Below, one piece after another: positions 1 to 6,458 of a stretch of 11,017 bases of DNA (position 1 is its first letter; the number at the start of each line of letters is the position of its first letter). The translations under genes and the position numbers were made by a program. The stretch comes from an uncultured Streptococcus sp. (GTDB lineage: Bacteria; Bacillota; Bacilli; Lactobacillales; Streptococcaceae): NCBI RefSeq assembly GCF_938036805.1, contig NZ_CALHWC010000069.1:1-11017 (forward strand), written 5' to 3'. The notes under the pieces were generated by a model that saw only the letters and a list, made by a program, of their open reading frames with translations, had not been told where the DNA came from and ran no database searches.

Positions 1-68
1 TCTGTTGGGAAAATGGTGCTCAAATCCCAAGTATATTTTTCTTCAATTTCATTTCTTTGTTTTGCCAT
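1..68 (-). CDS. pepF: Oligoendopeptidase F, N-terminal fragment (runs off the left edge)
   Basis: Only the first 22 codons are present. They read MAKQRNEIEEKYTWDLSTIF and then PT, which matches the conserved beginning of streptococcal PepF, a cytoplasmic M3-family zinc metallopeptidase that degrades oligopeptides. The catalytic HExxH region would lie outside the window. The ATG at 68 is chosen because GGAGG lies 8 bases upstream. An in-frame ATG at 83 exists but overlaps that ribosome binding site and has none of its own. The gene follows coiA by about 20 bases on the same strand, so the two are probably co-transcribed; coiA-pepF adjacency is known in other streptococci. The identification rests on the short N-terminus and on that neighbourhood. 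Confidence 0.85.
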   Translation of the reverse strand, partial: MAKQRNEIEEKYTWDLSTIFPT

Positions 69-88
69 AGAAATTTCCTCCATCTTTT

Positions 89-1048
89 CTATTTTATCAT
101 AAAAGTGGGGGAAATCCTCGCATAAAATACTGGTGGATAGACAATTTGAAGCTGCTTATTTTTTTCAGCCTGATAATAGCGATGAAAGTGCTGATAATAG
201 GGATTCAAGTCTCTTGTTATTTGGCAAAAGGAGCTGGCCTGGACAGGCCGAACCTGCGGATAAAAATCCTCGGCTGACTTGGTCAGAAGATTGTCTCCTT
301 TCTGATAGAGCTGGGCTTGGAGCTTCATCCATCGAGGCTGCTGGTAATAAAGCTGCTGACGAACATAGCGACAAATCTCGGGATCCTGCTTAGCCAGATA
401 GCTCTCTAGCCCCTGCTTTTGAAAGGGACTGCGCAAGACGGATAAAAGACAGCCTTGGCCAAAAGGAAAGGATTTGACCTTGTACTGAGCTCGCCCATGC
501 AAGTCCTCGTGAATCAGATACTTAAGCCGAAGCTCCTGCTTTCTCTCATCCAATTCCCAAAGATGAAAGCCCATATTTTGACTAAAATAAAGAAAGTCCT
601 TTTGTAGTTTCGTCAGCGACTGTTTTAACCATAATTTCTTGCCCAAAAGCCAGAGAACCTGATAGTCATGCTGGCGGTAGGATAGCGTCCTTTCCTCAAG
701 TCGTTCCTGACTGAGGGGACTGCATTGGACCTCCAGCGCTATACGACCGTCCAACAAAAGGTCAGCAATCTGCCTTATCTCAGGCAAAAATGCCTCCACC
801 TGAACCTCTTGGCTTTGCTTTCCCCAGCTATAAAGTCCCGCTTTCAAGTTCAAATGCTCCGCACTTTCATTTTCCGCATAAAACGAGCAATCTTCAAGAG
901 AAATATGCGCAAAATGTGGCCGCATGACCCTTCCATTTTTAAAACGGACCTCCCCGGAACAGGCCGGACAAAAGAGTTGTTGGCCATGAGACGGCTGATT
1001 TTCCATCGCATTCAGCAAAATCCCCTCTTCATTTTTCGCAAGCAACAT
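89..1048 (-). CDS. coiA: Competence protein CoiA
   Basis: CoiA is a late competence protein needed for transformation, thought to act on incoming single-stranded DNA during recombination. Numbered from the ATG at 1048, the 319-residue protein shows a zinc-finger-like CPAC (Cys27, Cys30) followed by HFAH (45-48), then a nuclease-like core with Asp96 in ADLLLDG and E106-V-Q108 in IALEVQ, the pattern of the CoiA/PD-(D/E)xK family. Length is normal for the family. An ATG two codons earlier (1054) is in frame, but the ribosome binding site AAGGG sits only about 2 bases from it and about 8 bases from the ATG at 1048, so 1048 is preferred. A SigX box lies 38 bases upstream. Gene order coiA-pepF supports the call. 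The C-terminal half is less conserved and no function can be read from it. Confidence 0.93.
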   Translation of the reverse strand: MLLAKNEEGILLNAMENQPSHGQQLFCPACSGEVRFKNGRVMRPHFAHISLEDCSFYAENESAEHLNLKAGLYSWGKQSQEVQVEAFLPEIRQIADLLLDGRIALEVQCSPLSQERLEERTLSYRQHDYQVLWLLGKKLWLKQSLTKLQKDFLYFSQNMGFHLWELDERKQELRLKYLIHEDLHGRAQYKVKSFPFGQGCLLSVLRSPFQKQGLESYLAKQDPEICRYVRQQLYYQQPRWMKLQAQLYQKGDNLLTKSAEDFYPQVRPVQASSFCQITRDLNPYYQHFHRYYQAEKNKQLQIVYPPVFYARISPTFMIK

Positions 1049-1085
1049 GAGCATTTCCCTTTCAAAACAATGTCTTTTATATCTT

Positions 1086-1093
1086 TATTCGTA
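1086..1093 (-). promoter_or_regulatory. SigX (ComX) box of coiA
   Basis: The minus strand reads TACGAATA, the exact core of the streptococcal cin-box/com-box recognised by the alternative sigma factor SigX during competence. A T-rich stretch (TTTTAAT) lies directly upstream, as is usual. The box ends 37 bases before the preferred coiA start, leaving room for a short leader. No standard -35/-10 pair was seen here, so coiA, and pepF if read through, is probably induced in competence. Confidence 0.88.
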
Positions 1094-1164
1094 ATTAAAA
1101 CACCAAAGAAAGGGCTTGTGAAATGGAACGAAGTATTATTTATTCTCTCACTTATGTAATCTCC

Positions 1165-1206
1165 CAAAACAAAAGCGAGCTGAAAAAATTCCAGACTCGT
1201 TTTTTC
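1165..1206 (-). terminator. Rho-independent terminator after the MFS gene
   Basis: CGAG-T-CTG pairs with CAG-CTCG (1176-1182 with 1192-1199) with a one-base bulge and a nine-base loop. On the minus strand the stem is followed by CTTTTGTTTT, and it begins within 10 bases of the stop codon. The plus strand also has a T-run after the stem, but no plus-strand gene ends here. It insulates the MFS gene from the competence-controlled coiA. Confidence 0.75.
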
Positions 1207-2376
1207 TTATCCAAATAAATTCTGATTCTTTTTTTCAGGAACTTTCAAGAAGAGGGCAAGCAAGAGCACTAGACCTATAATGGCTGCCAACATAAGATTC
1301 ATCCTGTCATAGCCAAAGTGATCCAAGATAGACCCTGACATATTCTGAATGAAAATCGTGCCCAAATTTCTCCCTGTCTGTAGTAACGCAAAAGCGGTCA
1401 CCAAATATTTTTCATCCACCAAATTTGCTACGATGCGCAGACTAAGCATGGTCAGTACCATGCCAGAAGCATGTTTGGAAAGCAGGGTGACTACAATTTT
1501 CGAACCCAAGCCAAAGTTTAAAGCATAAACCGCATACTGAAGAAGCATCATACCTAAGCAGATATAGAGCAACTTTTTGACAGAGATTTTATCCATGAAA
1601 AGGTAGGAATAAAAGATTAAAGGCGCCTCGCAGAGTACAGAGACAGCTACGACCGTCGTTACCCAGTCAACACTCAAACCACTGGCTTCTAGCATGGACG
1701 GAATATAAGTATGACCTGTATTGCCCACACCTGAGTAAAGGGCAACAAGAATGAGATAAAAAAGATAGGTTCTGTTTTTAAGAATGGCTGAAAAGAGCGA
1801 TCGACCTCTTTTTTCAGTCTTTTTCGTCAACCTATCCCGCTTAGGATTCATGCCAAGAACCCCTATAATACTCAGCAGCATGGTTCCAATAAAGACCAGA
1901 TAAATGGCCTGGGGAGAAATATTTTTATAAATCAAACCTGCCAGCTGTGAACCGACGGCATAACCGATTGTCCCCCAAATTCGAATTTTCCCGTATTTAT
2001 AAGGGCTCTGGGTCGCCAATACATCCATCACTGTGCTGACTCCGTTAATGAGCATCAAGACAAAACTGTAGCAGATGGCTAAGAGCCAGAGATTGTCAGC
2101 TTGCATAAAAAATATGGCTCCCATAATGATCAATCCAAAGCTGACAAGCGAAACTCTCTTGATTCCGAGTGTATCACTCAACATTCCCATGATGGGTTGA
2201 GCCAGCATGGAAGAAAAGAAGGAAGCTGATACGACAATGGATACTTGACCCGCCGTGTACCCCTGATCCAGCATATAAACCGATATCAAGGTCGAAAACA
2301 ACGAAAGTGAAAGAAAATAAAAATTATACATCAGAAAATAAGCAAAATAGCTATTAGAAAACTTTTTCCCCATCAT
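1207..2376 (-). CDS. MFS transporter, MFS_1-like (LacY/NupG-type) family, substrate unknown
   Basis: A polytopic membrane protein of about 389 residues with roughly twelve hydrophobic helices, the usual size of the major facilitator superfamily. The cytoplasmic loop between helices 2 and 3 carries the family signature as GMLSDTLGIKRV (about 63-75). A second segment near 127-145, YGKIRIWGTIGYAVGS, resembles the LacY/NupG-like branch (MFS_1_like), which transports sugars, nucleosides or small metabolites by proton symport. The furthest in-frame start is a TTG at 2379. The ATG codons at 2376 and 2373 lie 5 and 8 bases from GGAGAGG, so one of these is more likely; 2376 is given. It lies between two terminators and appears to be a single-gene unit, though no strong promoter was found in the 80 bases after the carboxypeptidase gene. 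The neighbours give no hint of substrate. Confidence 0.85.
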   Translation of the reverse strand: MMGKKFSNSYFAYFLMYNFYFLSLSLFSTLISVYMLDQGYTAGQVSIVVSASFFSSMLAQPIMGMLSDTLGIKRVSLVSFGLIIMGAIFFMQADNLWLLAICYSFVLMLINGVSTVMDVLATQSPYKYGKIRIWGTIGYAVGSQLAGLIYKNISPQAIYLVFIGTMLLSIIGVLGMNPKRDRLTKKTEKRGRSLFSAILKNRTYLFYLILVALYSGVGNTGHTYIPSMLEASGLSVDWVTTVVAVSVLCEAPLIFYSYLFMDKISVKKLLYICLGMMLLQYAVYALNFGLGSKIVVTLLSKHASGMVLTMLSLRIVANLVDEKYLVTAFALLQTGRNLGTIFIQNMSGSILDHFGYDRMNLMLAAIIGLVLLLALFLKVPEKKNQNLFG

Positions 2377-2395
2377 CAAAACCTCTCCAAAAATA

Positions 2396-2423
2396 GAATA
2401 AAACTCAGTTTCTAGGAACTGAG
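2396..2423 (-). terminator. Rho-independent terminator after the carboxypeptidase gene
   Basis: CTCAGTT (2404-2410) pairs perfectly with AACTGAG (2417-2423) around a six-base loop, and on the minus strand the stem is followed by TTTTATTC. It lies about 33 bases after the stop codon of the PBP4-type gene and ends just before the ribosome binding site of the MFS gene. Confidence 0.8.
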
Positions 2424-2456
2424 CTTTATTTCAGCTTGCCAAATAAACACAAGCCT

Positions 2457-3806
2457 TTATTTAAATCTTTGCTTTCTAGCAGCTGCTTTAGCTTTTCTCG
2501 ATTTCCGATTCTCGATATAGAAAATCAGAACAATAATGACAATTGGCAAGGCAATTAACCAGCGGTTACTCAGCAGGTCACTATACCAGACTTTATTATT
2601 GTCTTTTTCAGTAACTTCTTCCTTGTCCTTGGCAGATTGGGCAACAGAAGCATCTACTTCCTCCACTTTCATCTCATCAGAGATCTTTGGAGAGAGCGTG
2701 TACAGATCATTTCCAGCCTTCAATACACCATTCTCAACTACAGGCTTTGCCTTCGCATCTTTTTTGATTGTCGCATAAAAATCTTCGGGCAGATTGTAAG
2801 TTTTTCCACCAATCTCCTGCTTCCCTTTAGAGAACAGTTTCTTGTACTCGTAGTCAGCATAAGATTTTTCGATCAAGGCATTTCCAAATGGATGGCGGTA
2901 ATATTCACCATCTTGGTCAGACCAGTCACCAACACCCATGATAACGCCAATCACGCGCTGGTTTCCACGCTTGACAGTTGCAATGTAATTAAAAGCACCG
3001 TTCGGACTTGAGCCCGTCTTCAGACCATCTACTCCCTCTAGAGCATAGCGAGCACCCGGCAATGAGTAATTATAAGTCTCAAATGTTTCTTCATAAGGCG
3101 TGCCAGCCTTGACAGTTACTTTAGCCTGATTGGTATAATTTAAAATATCTGGATAGTTCTTTACAAAATTATAAACTAAAATCCCTAAATCACGCGCAGT
3201 CGTTTGGTTGCTAACATAATTATTATATCTCTGAGGAGTATAGTAACCTTTGAAGGAAACTGCTGCTGCACCACTAGCATTGAACCATTTGGTGTTGGTC
3301 ATGCCTAGTTCCTGTGCTTTGGCGTTCATCTTATCCAAGAAAGCATCGGGATCGTTATCTGATAGGTAATTTGCCAGCATCACTGTTGTTGCGTTAGAGG
3401 ATGGGACAACTGTCATGGTAATCAGTTCAGAAACAGTATAATTGACCCCAGCCACTATTTTATTGTTGGAAATTTCATAAATTTCCGCAATAGCTTGATC
3501 TTGCGGCGTCGCCTTAATCACCGTGTCTAAACTGAGTTTTCCCTCTTTAATGGCTTCAAAAACCAAGTACAAGGTCATGATCTTACTCATGCTGGCTGGG
3601 TCGCGAATTTCATCAATATTATCCTGCCACAGGATATCTCCCGTATTTCCATCAATCATCAAAGATGACTTAGGACGATTGATTGCTTGTACATTTTCAT
3701 TGGGATACATTTTTCGTGCCATATCTACCAATTCATCTGCCGCAGCAGAAAATGGTGACAGAAAGGCAGATAAAATCAGTCCAAACACTAAAAACTTCTT
3801 CTTCAC
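2457..3806 (-). CDS. D-alanyl-D-alanine carboxypeptidase, PBP4-type with DUF1958-like tail
   Basis: A low-molecular-weight penicillin-binding protein that removes the terminal D-Ala from peptidoglycan stem peptides outside the membrane. Residues 1-23 form a signal peptide (KKK, a hydrophobic core, then AAA). The three penicillin-binding motifs are present: SMSK (Ser72 nucleophile, Lys75), SSN (136-138) and KTG (263-265). Residues from about 295 to 370 resemble the DUF1958 C-terminal domain, with a spacer to about 412, a membrane helix near 415-431 and a basic tail. This is the layout of Staphylococcus aureus PBP4 rather than of pneumococcal PBP3, and 449 residues suits it. The start is GTG at 3806, six bases after GGAGG; the overlapping ATG at 3808 is out of frame. 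It has its own promoter and terminator. Annotations often call such genes dacA or pbp4; I leave the symbol open. Confidence 0.9.
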   Translation of the reverse strand: MKKKFLVFGLILSAFLSPFSAAADELVDMARKMYPNENVQAINRPKSSLMIDGNTGDILWQDNIDEIRDPASMSKIMTLYLVFEAIKEGKLSLDTVIKATPQDQAIAEIYEISNNKIVAGVNYTVSELITMTVVPSSNATTVMLANYLSDNDPDAFLDKMNAKAQELGMTNTKWFNASGAAAVSFKGYYTPQRYNNYVSNQTTARDLGILVYNFVKNYPDILNYTNQAKVTVKAGTPYEETFETYNYSLPGARYALEGVDGLKTGSSPNGAFNYIATVKRGNQRVIGVIMGVGDWSDQDGEYYRHPFGNALIEKSYADYEYKKLFSKGKQEIGGKTYNLPEDFYATIKKDAKAKPVVENGVLKAGNDLYTLSPKISDEMKVEEVDASVAQSAKDKEEVTEKDNNKVWYSDLLSNRWLIALPIVIIVLIFYIENRKSRKAKAAARKQRFK

Positions 3807-3817
3807 ATTTATCCTCC
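3803..3817 (-). promoter_or_regulatory. Ribosome binding site and GTG start with overlapping ATG-TGA
   Basis: The minus strand reads GGAGG-ATAAAT-GTG-AAG. The GTG at 3806-3804 opens the carboxypeptidase frame and sits six bases after GGAGG. Two bases earlier an ATG (3808-3806) is followed at once by TGA, so a ribosome choosing ATG would make a start-stop. This decides the start codon and might lower expression. Confidence 0.75.
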
Positions 3818-3836
3818 AAAAAAATCATTCCTAACT

Positions 3837-3845
3837 AGTATACCA
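3837..3845 (-). promoter_or_regulatory. Extended -10 promoter of the carboxypeptidase gene
   Basis: The minus strand has TGG-TATACT, an extended -10 element one base from the TATAAT consensus, about 30 bases upstream of the GTG start. No good -35 lies 17 bases upstream (the region is CAAAAA), which is tolerated by extended -10 promoters in streptococci. It falls after the nagB terminator, so the gene is likely transcribed separately from nagB. Confidence 0.6.
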
Positions 3846-3872
3846 TATTTTTAACAAGTTTTTTGATAAATA

Positions 3873-3901
3873 TAAAAAATCCTACCTAAAAATTAGATAG
3901 G
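3873..3901 (-). terminator. Rho-independent terminator of nagB
   Basis: On the minus strand CCTATCTAA pairs with TTAGGTAGG (nine pairs including one G-U) around a three-base loop and is followed by ATTTTTTAT. It starts about ten bases after the nagB stop codon. Confidence 0.85.
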
Positions 3902-3911
3902 AAATAGATTG

Positions 3912-4619
3912 TTAGACTTCTAATAAACTCAAAGCTTCTTTATCAGCAATAATCACGACATCTTCATGGCCTTGAAGGGCGCTAGCTGGCACAACTTCTG
4001 TCACCTCACCTCGGACTGTTCCTGCGATGGCTTGAGCCTTAGAAGCACCATAGGCAAAAAGGATGATTGACTTCGCATCCAAGATATTCCGAATTCCCAT
4101 TGAGATAGCTTGGGTGGGTACGTCCTCAATCTTCTCAAAGAAACGAGCGTTCGCTTGGATAGTTGACTGCTCCAAATCGACGATATGGACAGTGCTATCA
4201 AAACTAGTTCCTGGCTCATTAAAGCCAATATGACCATTGGTGCCAATTCCCAAAATTTGCAAATCTACTGGGTGGTCAGCCAAGACTTGGTTGTAGCGTT
4301 TCACTTCTGTTTCCGCATCTTCTGCTGCACCATTTGGCAAAAAGCTTTCTTTAAAAGGCTTTTTATTAAACAGCTGCTCATTCATGAAGTAACGATAAGA
4401 CTGAGGATTATCTTCTGAAAGTCCAACATACTCATCCAAGTTTACACTGGTCAGCTCTGACAAATCTAGGTCACTAGCAATGATTTGCTTATAAAACTCA
4501 ATCGGGCTGCTTCCTGTCGCTAAGCCCAGTGTTTTAGCCCCTTGAGCCAACTTCTCCTTCAAGATTTCTAAAGCTACCTTTGCGCCTTCTACTTGATTCT
4601 CAACACGAATAACTTTCAT
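3912..4619 (-). CDS. nagB: Glucosamine-6-phosphate deaminase
   Basis: Converts glucosamine-6-phosphate to fructose-6-phosphate and ammonia, feeding amino sugars into glycolysis in the cytoplasm. The 235-residue protein has the usual length of the short Gram-positive NagB, without the allosteric extension of the E. coli enzyme. GLATGSSP (32-39) is the phosphate-binding loop, NLDEY holds the likely general base Asp62, and GIGTNGHIGFNEPG (124-137) holds His130 and Glu135 of the catalytic set. Asn128 stands where E. coli has Asp141, as I recall for Bacillus-type enzymes. The ATG at 4619 follows AGGAG by five bases. The gene stands alone between its own promoter, which carries a NagR-like operator, and its terminator, and is divergent from the queA operon. 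Expression is expected to rise with N-acetylglucosamine or glucosamine. Confidence 0.97.
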   Translation of the reverse strand: MKVIRVENQVEGAKVALEILKEKLAQGAKTLGLATGSSPIEFYKQIIASDLDLSELTSVNLDEYVGLSEDNPQSYRYFMNEQLFNKKPFKESFLPNGAAEDAETEVKRYNQVLADHPVDLQILGIGTNGHIGFNEPGTSFDSTVHIVDLEQSTIQANARFFEKIEDVPTQAISMGIRNILDAKSIILFAYGASKAQAIAGTVRGEVTEVVPASALQGHEDVVIIADKEALSLLEV

Positions 4620-4656
4620 TCTGTTCTCCTATTTTTCTTGATTGATTCCTTATTTT

Positions 4657-4685
4657 ATTATATGGTATAGACCAATTTTTGTCAA
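4657..4685 (-). promoter_or_regulatory. Consensus sigma-A promoter of nagB
   Basis: On the minus strand a perfect TTGACA (4685-4680) and a perfect TATAAT (4662-4657) are separated by exactly 17 bases. The -10 element ends 37 bases before the nagB start codon. A promoter this strong implies tight repression, and the spacer contains an operator. Confidence 0.92.
4662..4676 (-). promoter_or_regulatory. NagR/DasR-type (GntR family) operator, dre-like
   Basis: The minus strand reads ATTGGTCTATACCAT. Its core TGGTCTATACCA differs by one base from the palindromic dre core TGGTCTAGACCA known for the GntR-family regulators DasR and NagR (YvoA). It fills most of the spacer between -35 and -10, so a bound repressor would block RNA polymerase directly. 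No regulator gene is in the window. Confidence 0.8.
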
Positions 4686-4737
4686 GTAGATTCTGCTCAA
4701 TTTTTCAAATTTTACTGAAGGACTTAGCGTCAAATCG

Positions 4738-4746
4738 TGGTATAAT
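4738..4746 (+). promoter_or_regulatory. Extended -10 promoter of the microprotein-queA-arcR operon
   Basis: TGG-TATAAT is a perfect extended -10 element. No recognisable -35 lies 16-18 bases upstream. The expected transcription start, about seven bases after the hexamer, falls at or next to the ATG at 4753. It diverges from the nagB promoter, with about 55 bases between the nagB -35 and this -10. Confidence 0.72.
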
Positions 4747-4752
4747 AAAAGA

Positions 4753-4926
4753 ATGCTATTACCAATGCTTATAATCTTTTTACTAGAAATTGCCCTTTTT
4801 ACCTCTGGGCTTTTCTTAAAAAAACATCTCGGTTGGCAACTAATTTTTTTATGCCTGGGAACTTTCTTTATCAGTACTCCCTTTTTGCTTGCCGCCTACT
4901 ATATCTGGATCATGAGAACTATTTAA
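4753..4926 (+). CDS. Small membrane protein of 57 residues, possibly leaderless, coupled to queA
   Basis: I do not recognise this protein. It begins MLLPMLIIFLLEIALFTSGL and ends IWIMRTI. It is very hydrophobic, with two likely membrane helices (about 3-22 and 28-52) joined by a short basic turn, FLKKHLGW. The ATG lies seven bases after a perfect TATAAT, so the transcript may start at the start codon, and no Shine-Dalgarno sequence precedes it. Its stop codon TAA overlaps AAGGAG, the ribosome binding site of queA, and the queA start is nine bases beyond the stop, an arrangement typical of translational coupling. The uninterrupted frame, the membrane pattern and the fit between promoter and queA support a real gene; a queA leader that merely happens to be open is the alternative. 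Confidence 0.65.
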   Translation: MLLPMLIIFLLEIALFTSGLFLKKHLGWQLIFLCLGTFFISTPFLLAAYYIWIMRTI

Positions 4927-4935
4927 GGAGATAGA

Positions 4936-5964
4936 ATGAATACTGCTGATTTTGATTTTCACTTGCCGGAAGAACTGATTGCTCAAACTCCTCTGGAGAA
5001 GCGAGACTCTTCTCGCCTGCTCATTGTAGACCGGGAAACTGGCCAGTTTAGTGACCAACATTTTGACAATATTATTGACCAACTTGAGCCAGGTGATGCC
5101 TTGGTTATGAATAACACTCGTGTCCTGCCAGCCCGCCTTTATGGAACCAAGCCTGAAACTGGTGGTCATATCGAACTCCTACTCTTGAAAAATACACAAG
5201 GAGACTTCTGGGAAGTCCTAGCCAAGCCGGCCAAACGTCTAAGAGTCGGAGCGCGTGTTTCTTTCGGCGATGGTCGTTTGACTGCCACTGTTACAGAAGA
5301 GCTGGAGCACGGTGGACGGATCGTTTGCTTTGATTATCAGGGCATTTTCCTAGAAGTTCTAGAAAGTTTGGGTGAAATGCCCCTGCCACCCTATATCCAC
5401 GAGAAGCTAGAAGACCGTGAACGCTACCAGACAGTCTATGCCAAAGAAAACGGCTCTGCTGCCGCTCCTACCGCTGGCCTCCATTTCACAGAGGAATTGC
5501 TGGATAAAATTGCGGAAAAAGGCGTTAAACTCGTCTACCTGACGCTGCATGTCGGACTCGGAACCTTCCGTCCTGTATCAGTTGACAATCTGGAAGAGCA
5601 TGAGATGCATTCCGAATTTTATAGCTTGTCTGAAGAAGCAGCTGAAACCCTGCGTCAAGTCAAGGCAAGCGGCCACCGCATCGTTGCTGTCGGCACTACT
5701 TCTATCCGGACACTGGAAACAATCGGCAGCAAATTTGAGGGTCAAATCCAAGCAGACTCCGGCTGGACCAATATCTTTATCAAACCGGGCTATCAGTGGA
5801 AGATTGTCGATGCTTTTTCAACCAACTTCCACTTGCCAAAATCAACCCTTGTCATGCTGGTATCAGCTTTTGCTGGACGCCAACTGACACTGCAAGCCTA
5901 TGAGCATGCTATCACTGAGCGCTACCGCTTCTTTAGCTTTGGCGACGCTATGTTTATCAAATAA
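4936..5964 (+). CDS. queA: S-adenosylmethionine:tRNA ribosyltransferase-isomerase
   Basis: Transfers and isomerises the ribosyl part of S-adenosylmethionine onto 7-aminomethyl-7-deazaguanine in the tRNA wobble position, giving epoxyqueuosine in tRNAs for Asp, Asn, His and Tyr. The 342 residues fit the family. Family blocks are clear: DFDFHLPEELIAQTP near the N-terminus, MNNTRVLPARLYG (58-70), AAPTAGLHFT (176-185), THE region LHVGLGTFRPV (204-214), EHEMHSE (221-227), VGTTSIRTLE (252-261) and NFHLPKSTLVMLVSAF (297-312). The ATG lies five bases after AAGGAG. It sits between the microprotein gene and arcR, with 14 bases to arcR, so all three are probably one operon. Linkage of queA with the arc regulator is known in Streptococcus gordonii and relatives. 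There is no sign of damage. Confidence 0.97.
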   Translation: MNTADFDFHLPEELIAQTPLEKRDSSRLLIVDRETGQFSDQHFDNIIDQLEPGDALVMNNTRVLPARLYGTKPETGGHIELLLLKNTQGDFWEVLAKPAKRLRVGARVSFGDGRLTATVTEELEHGGRIVCFDYQGIFLEVLESLGEMPLPPYIHEKLEDRERYQTVYAKENGSAAAPTAGLHFTEELLDKIAEKGVKLVYLTLHVGLGTFRPVSVDNLEEHEMHSEFYSLSEEAAETLRQVKASGHRIVAVGTTSIRTLETIGSKFEGQIQADSGWTNIFIKPGYQWKIVDAFSTNFHLPKSTLVMLVSAFAGRQLTLQAYEHAITERYRFFSFGDAMFIK

Positions 5965-5978
5965 ATACAGGTGAATCT

Positions 5979-6449
5979 ATGAATAAAATCGAAAGTAGGC
6001 ATCGCCTCATTCGCTCCCTCATCATGGAAAAAAGAGTCCATACCCAGCAGGAACTCCAAGAACTACTGGAAGCAAATGGCGTTATTGTCACCCAGTCTAC
6101 TCTCTCTCGTGACATGAAAACTCTCAATCTAGTCAAGGTGACCGAAAACGACAAATCCTATTATGTCATTAACAGCATCGCCCCTTCTCGTTGGGAGAAA
6201 AGGCTGCGCTTCTATATGGAAGACGCCCTAGTCATGCTCCGCCCCGTTCAGCATCAAGTCGTCATGAAAACCTTACCCGGACTAGCCCAATCTTTTGGTG
6301 CCATTTTAGACGCTCTGGAATTACCCCAGATTGTTGCTACCGTCTGCGGAGACGATGTCTGCCTGATCATCTGCGAAGATAATCAAGCTGCTATCGAATG
6401 CTTTGATAAACTCAAAGAATTTGCACCCCCATTTTTCTTTAGTAAATGA
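5979..6449 (+). CDS. arcR: ArgR/AhrC-family arginine-responsive regulator (ArcR)
   Basis: A hexameric DNA-binding regulator that senses arginine. Residues 1-65 form the winged helix-turn-helix, with the family's STLSRD recognition-helix signature at 40-45. Residues about 80-150 are the oligomerisation and arginine-binding domain, with LPGLAQSFGAILDA (99-112) and the GDD ligand motif (124-126). Length (156) is standard. Starts at ATG 5979 after CAGGTGA, 14 bases behind queA. It converges on arcT, as arcR does next to the ADI operon in Streptococcus gordonii, so it more likely controls arginine deiminase genes than only arginine biosynthesis; streptococci usually have several ArgR paralogues, and the sequence alone cannot assign the target. 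Unusual: four cysteines (123, 128, 132, 141) in and around the ligand motif. Confidence 0.9.
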   Translation: MNKIESRHRLIRSLIMEKRVHTQQELQELLEANGVIVTQSTLSRDMKTLNLVKVTENDKSYYVINSIAPSRWEKRLRFYMEDALVMLRPVQHQVVMKTLPGLAQSFGAILDALELPQIVATVCGDDVCLIICEDNQAAIECFDKLKEFAPPFFFSK

Positions 6450-6458
6450 CAAAAGAGA

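Noticed and set aside
133..393. Open frame of 86 codons opposite coiA
   Set aside because: It is antisense to the C-terminal part of coiA, with biased composition and no domain.
725..1159. Open frame of 144 codons on the plus strand
   Set aside because: It lies mostly opposite coiA, which has strong family motifs, and it has no recognisable domain or ribosome binding site.
3806..3808. ATG at 3808 as the start of the carboxypeptidase gene
   Set aside because: It is out of frame and is followed directly by TGA; the GTG at 3806 opens the frame with the signal peptide.
4747..4935. PreQ1-type riboswitch before queA
   Set aside because: The stretch reads as a continuous hydrophobic coding frame and shows no preQ1 aptamer-like hairpin with an A-rich tail. 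queA also acts after preQ1 is inserted into tRNA.
4849..5169. Minus-strand frame of 106 codons overlapping the microprotein gene and queA
   Set aside because: It is antisense to the conserved queA N-terminus and has no promoter or family match.
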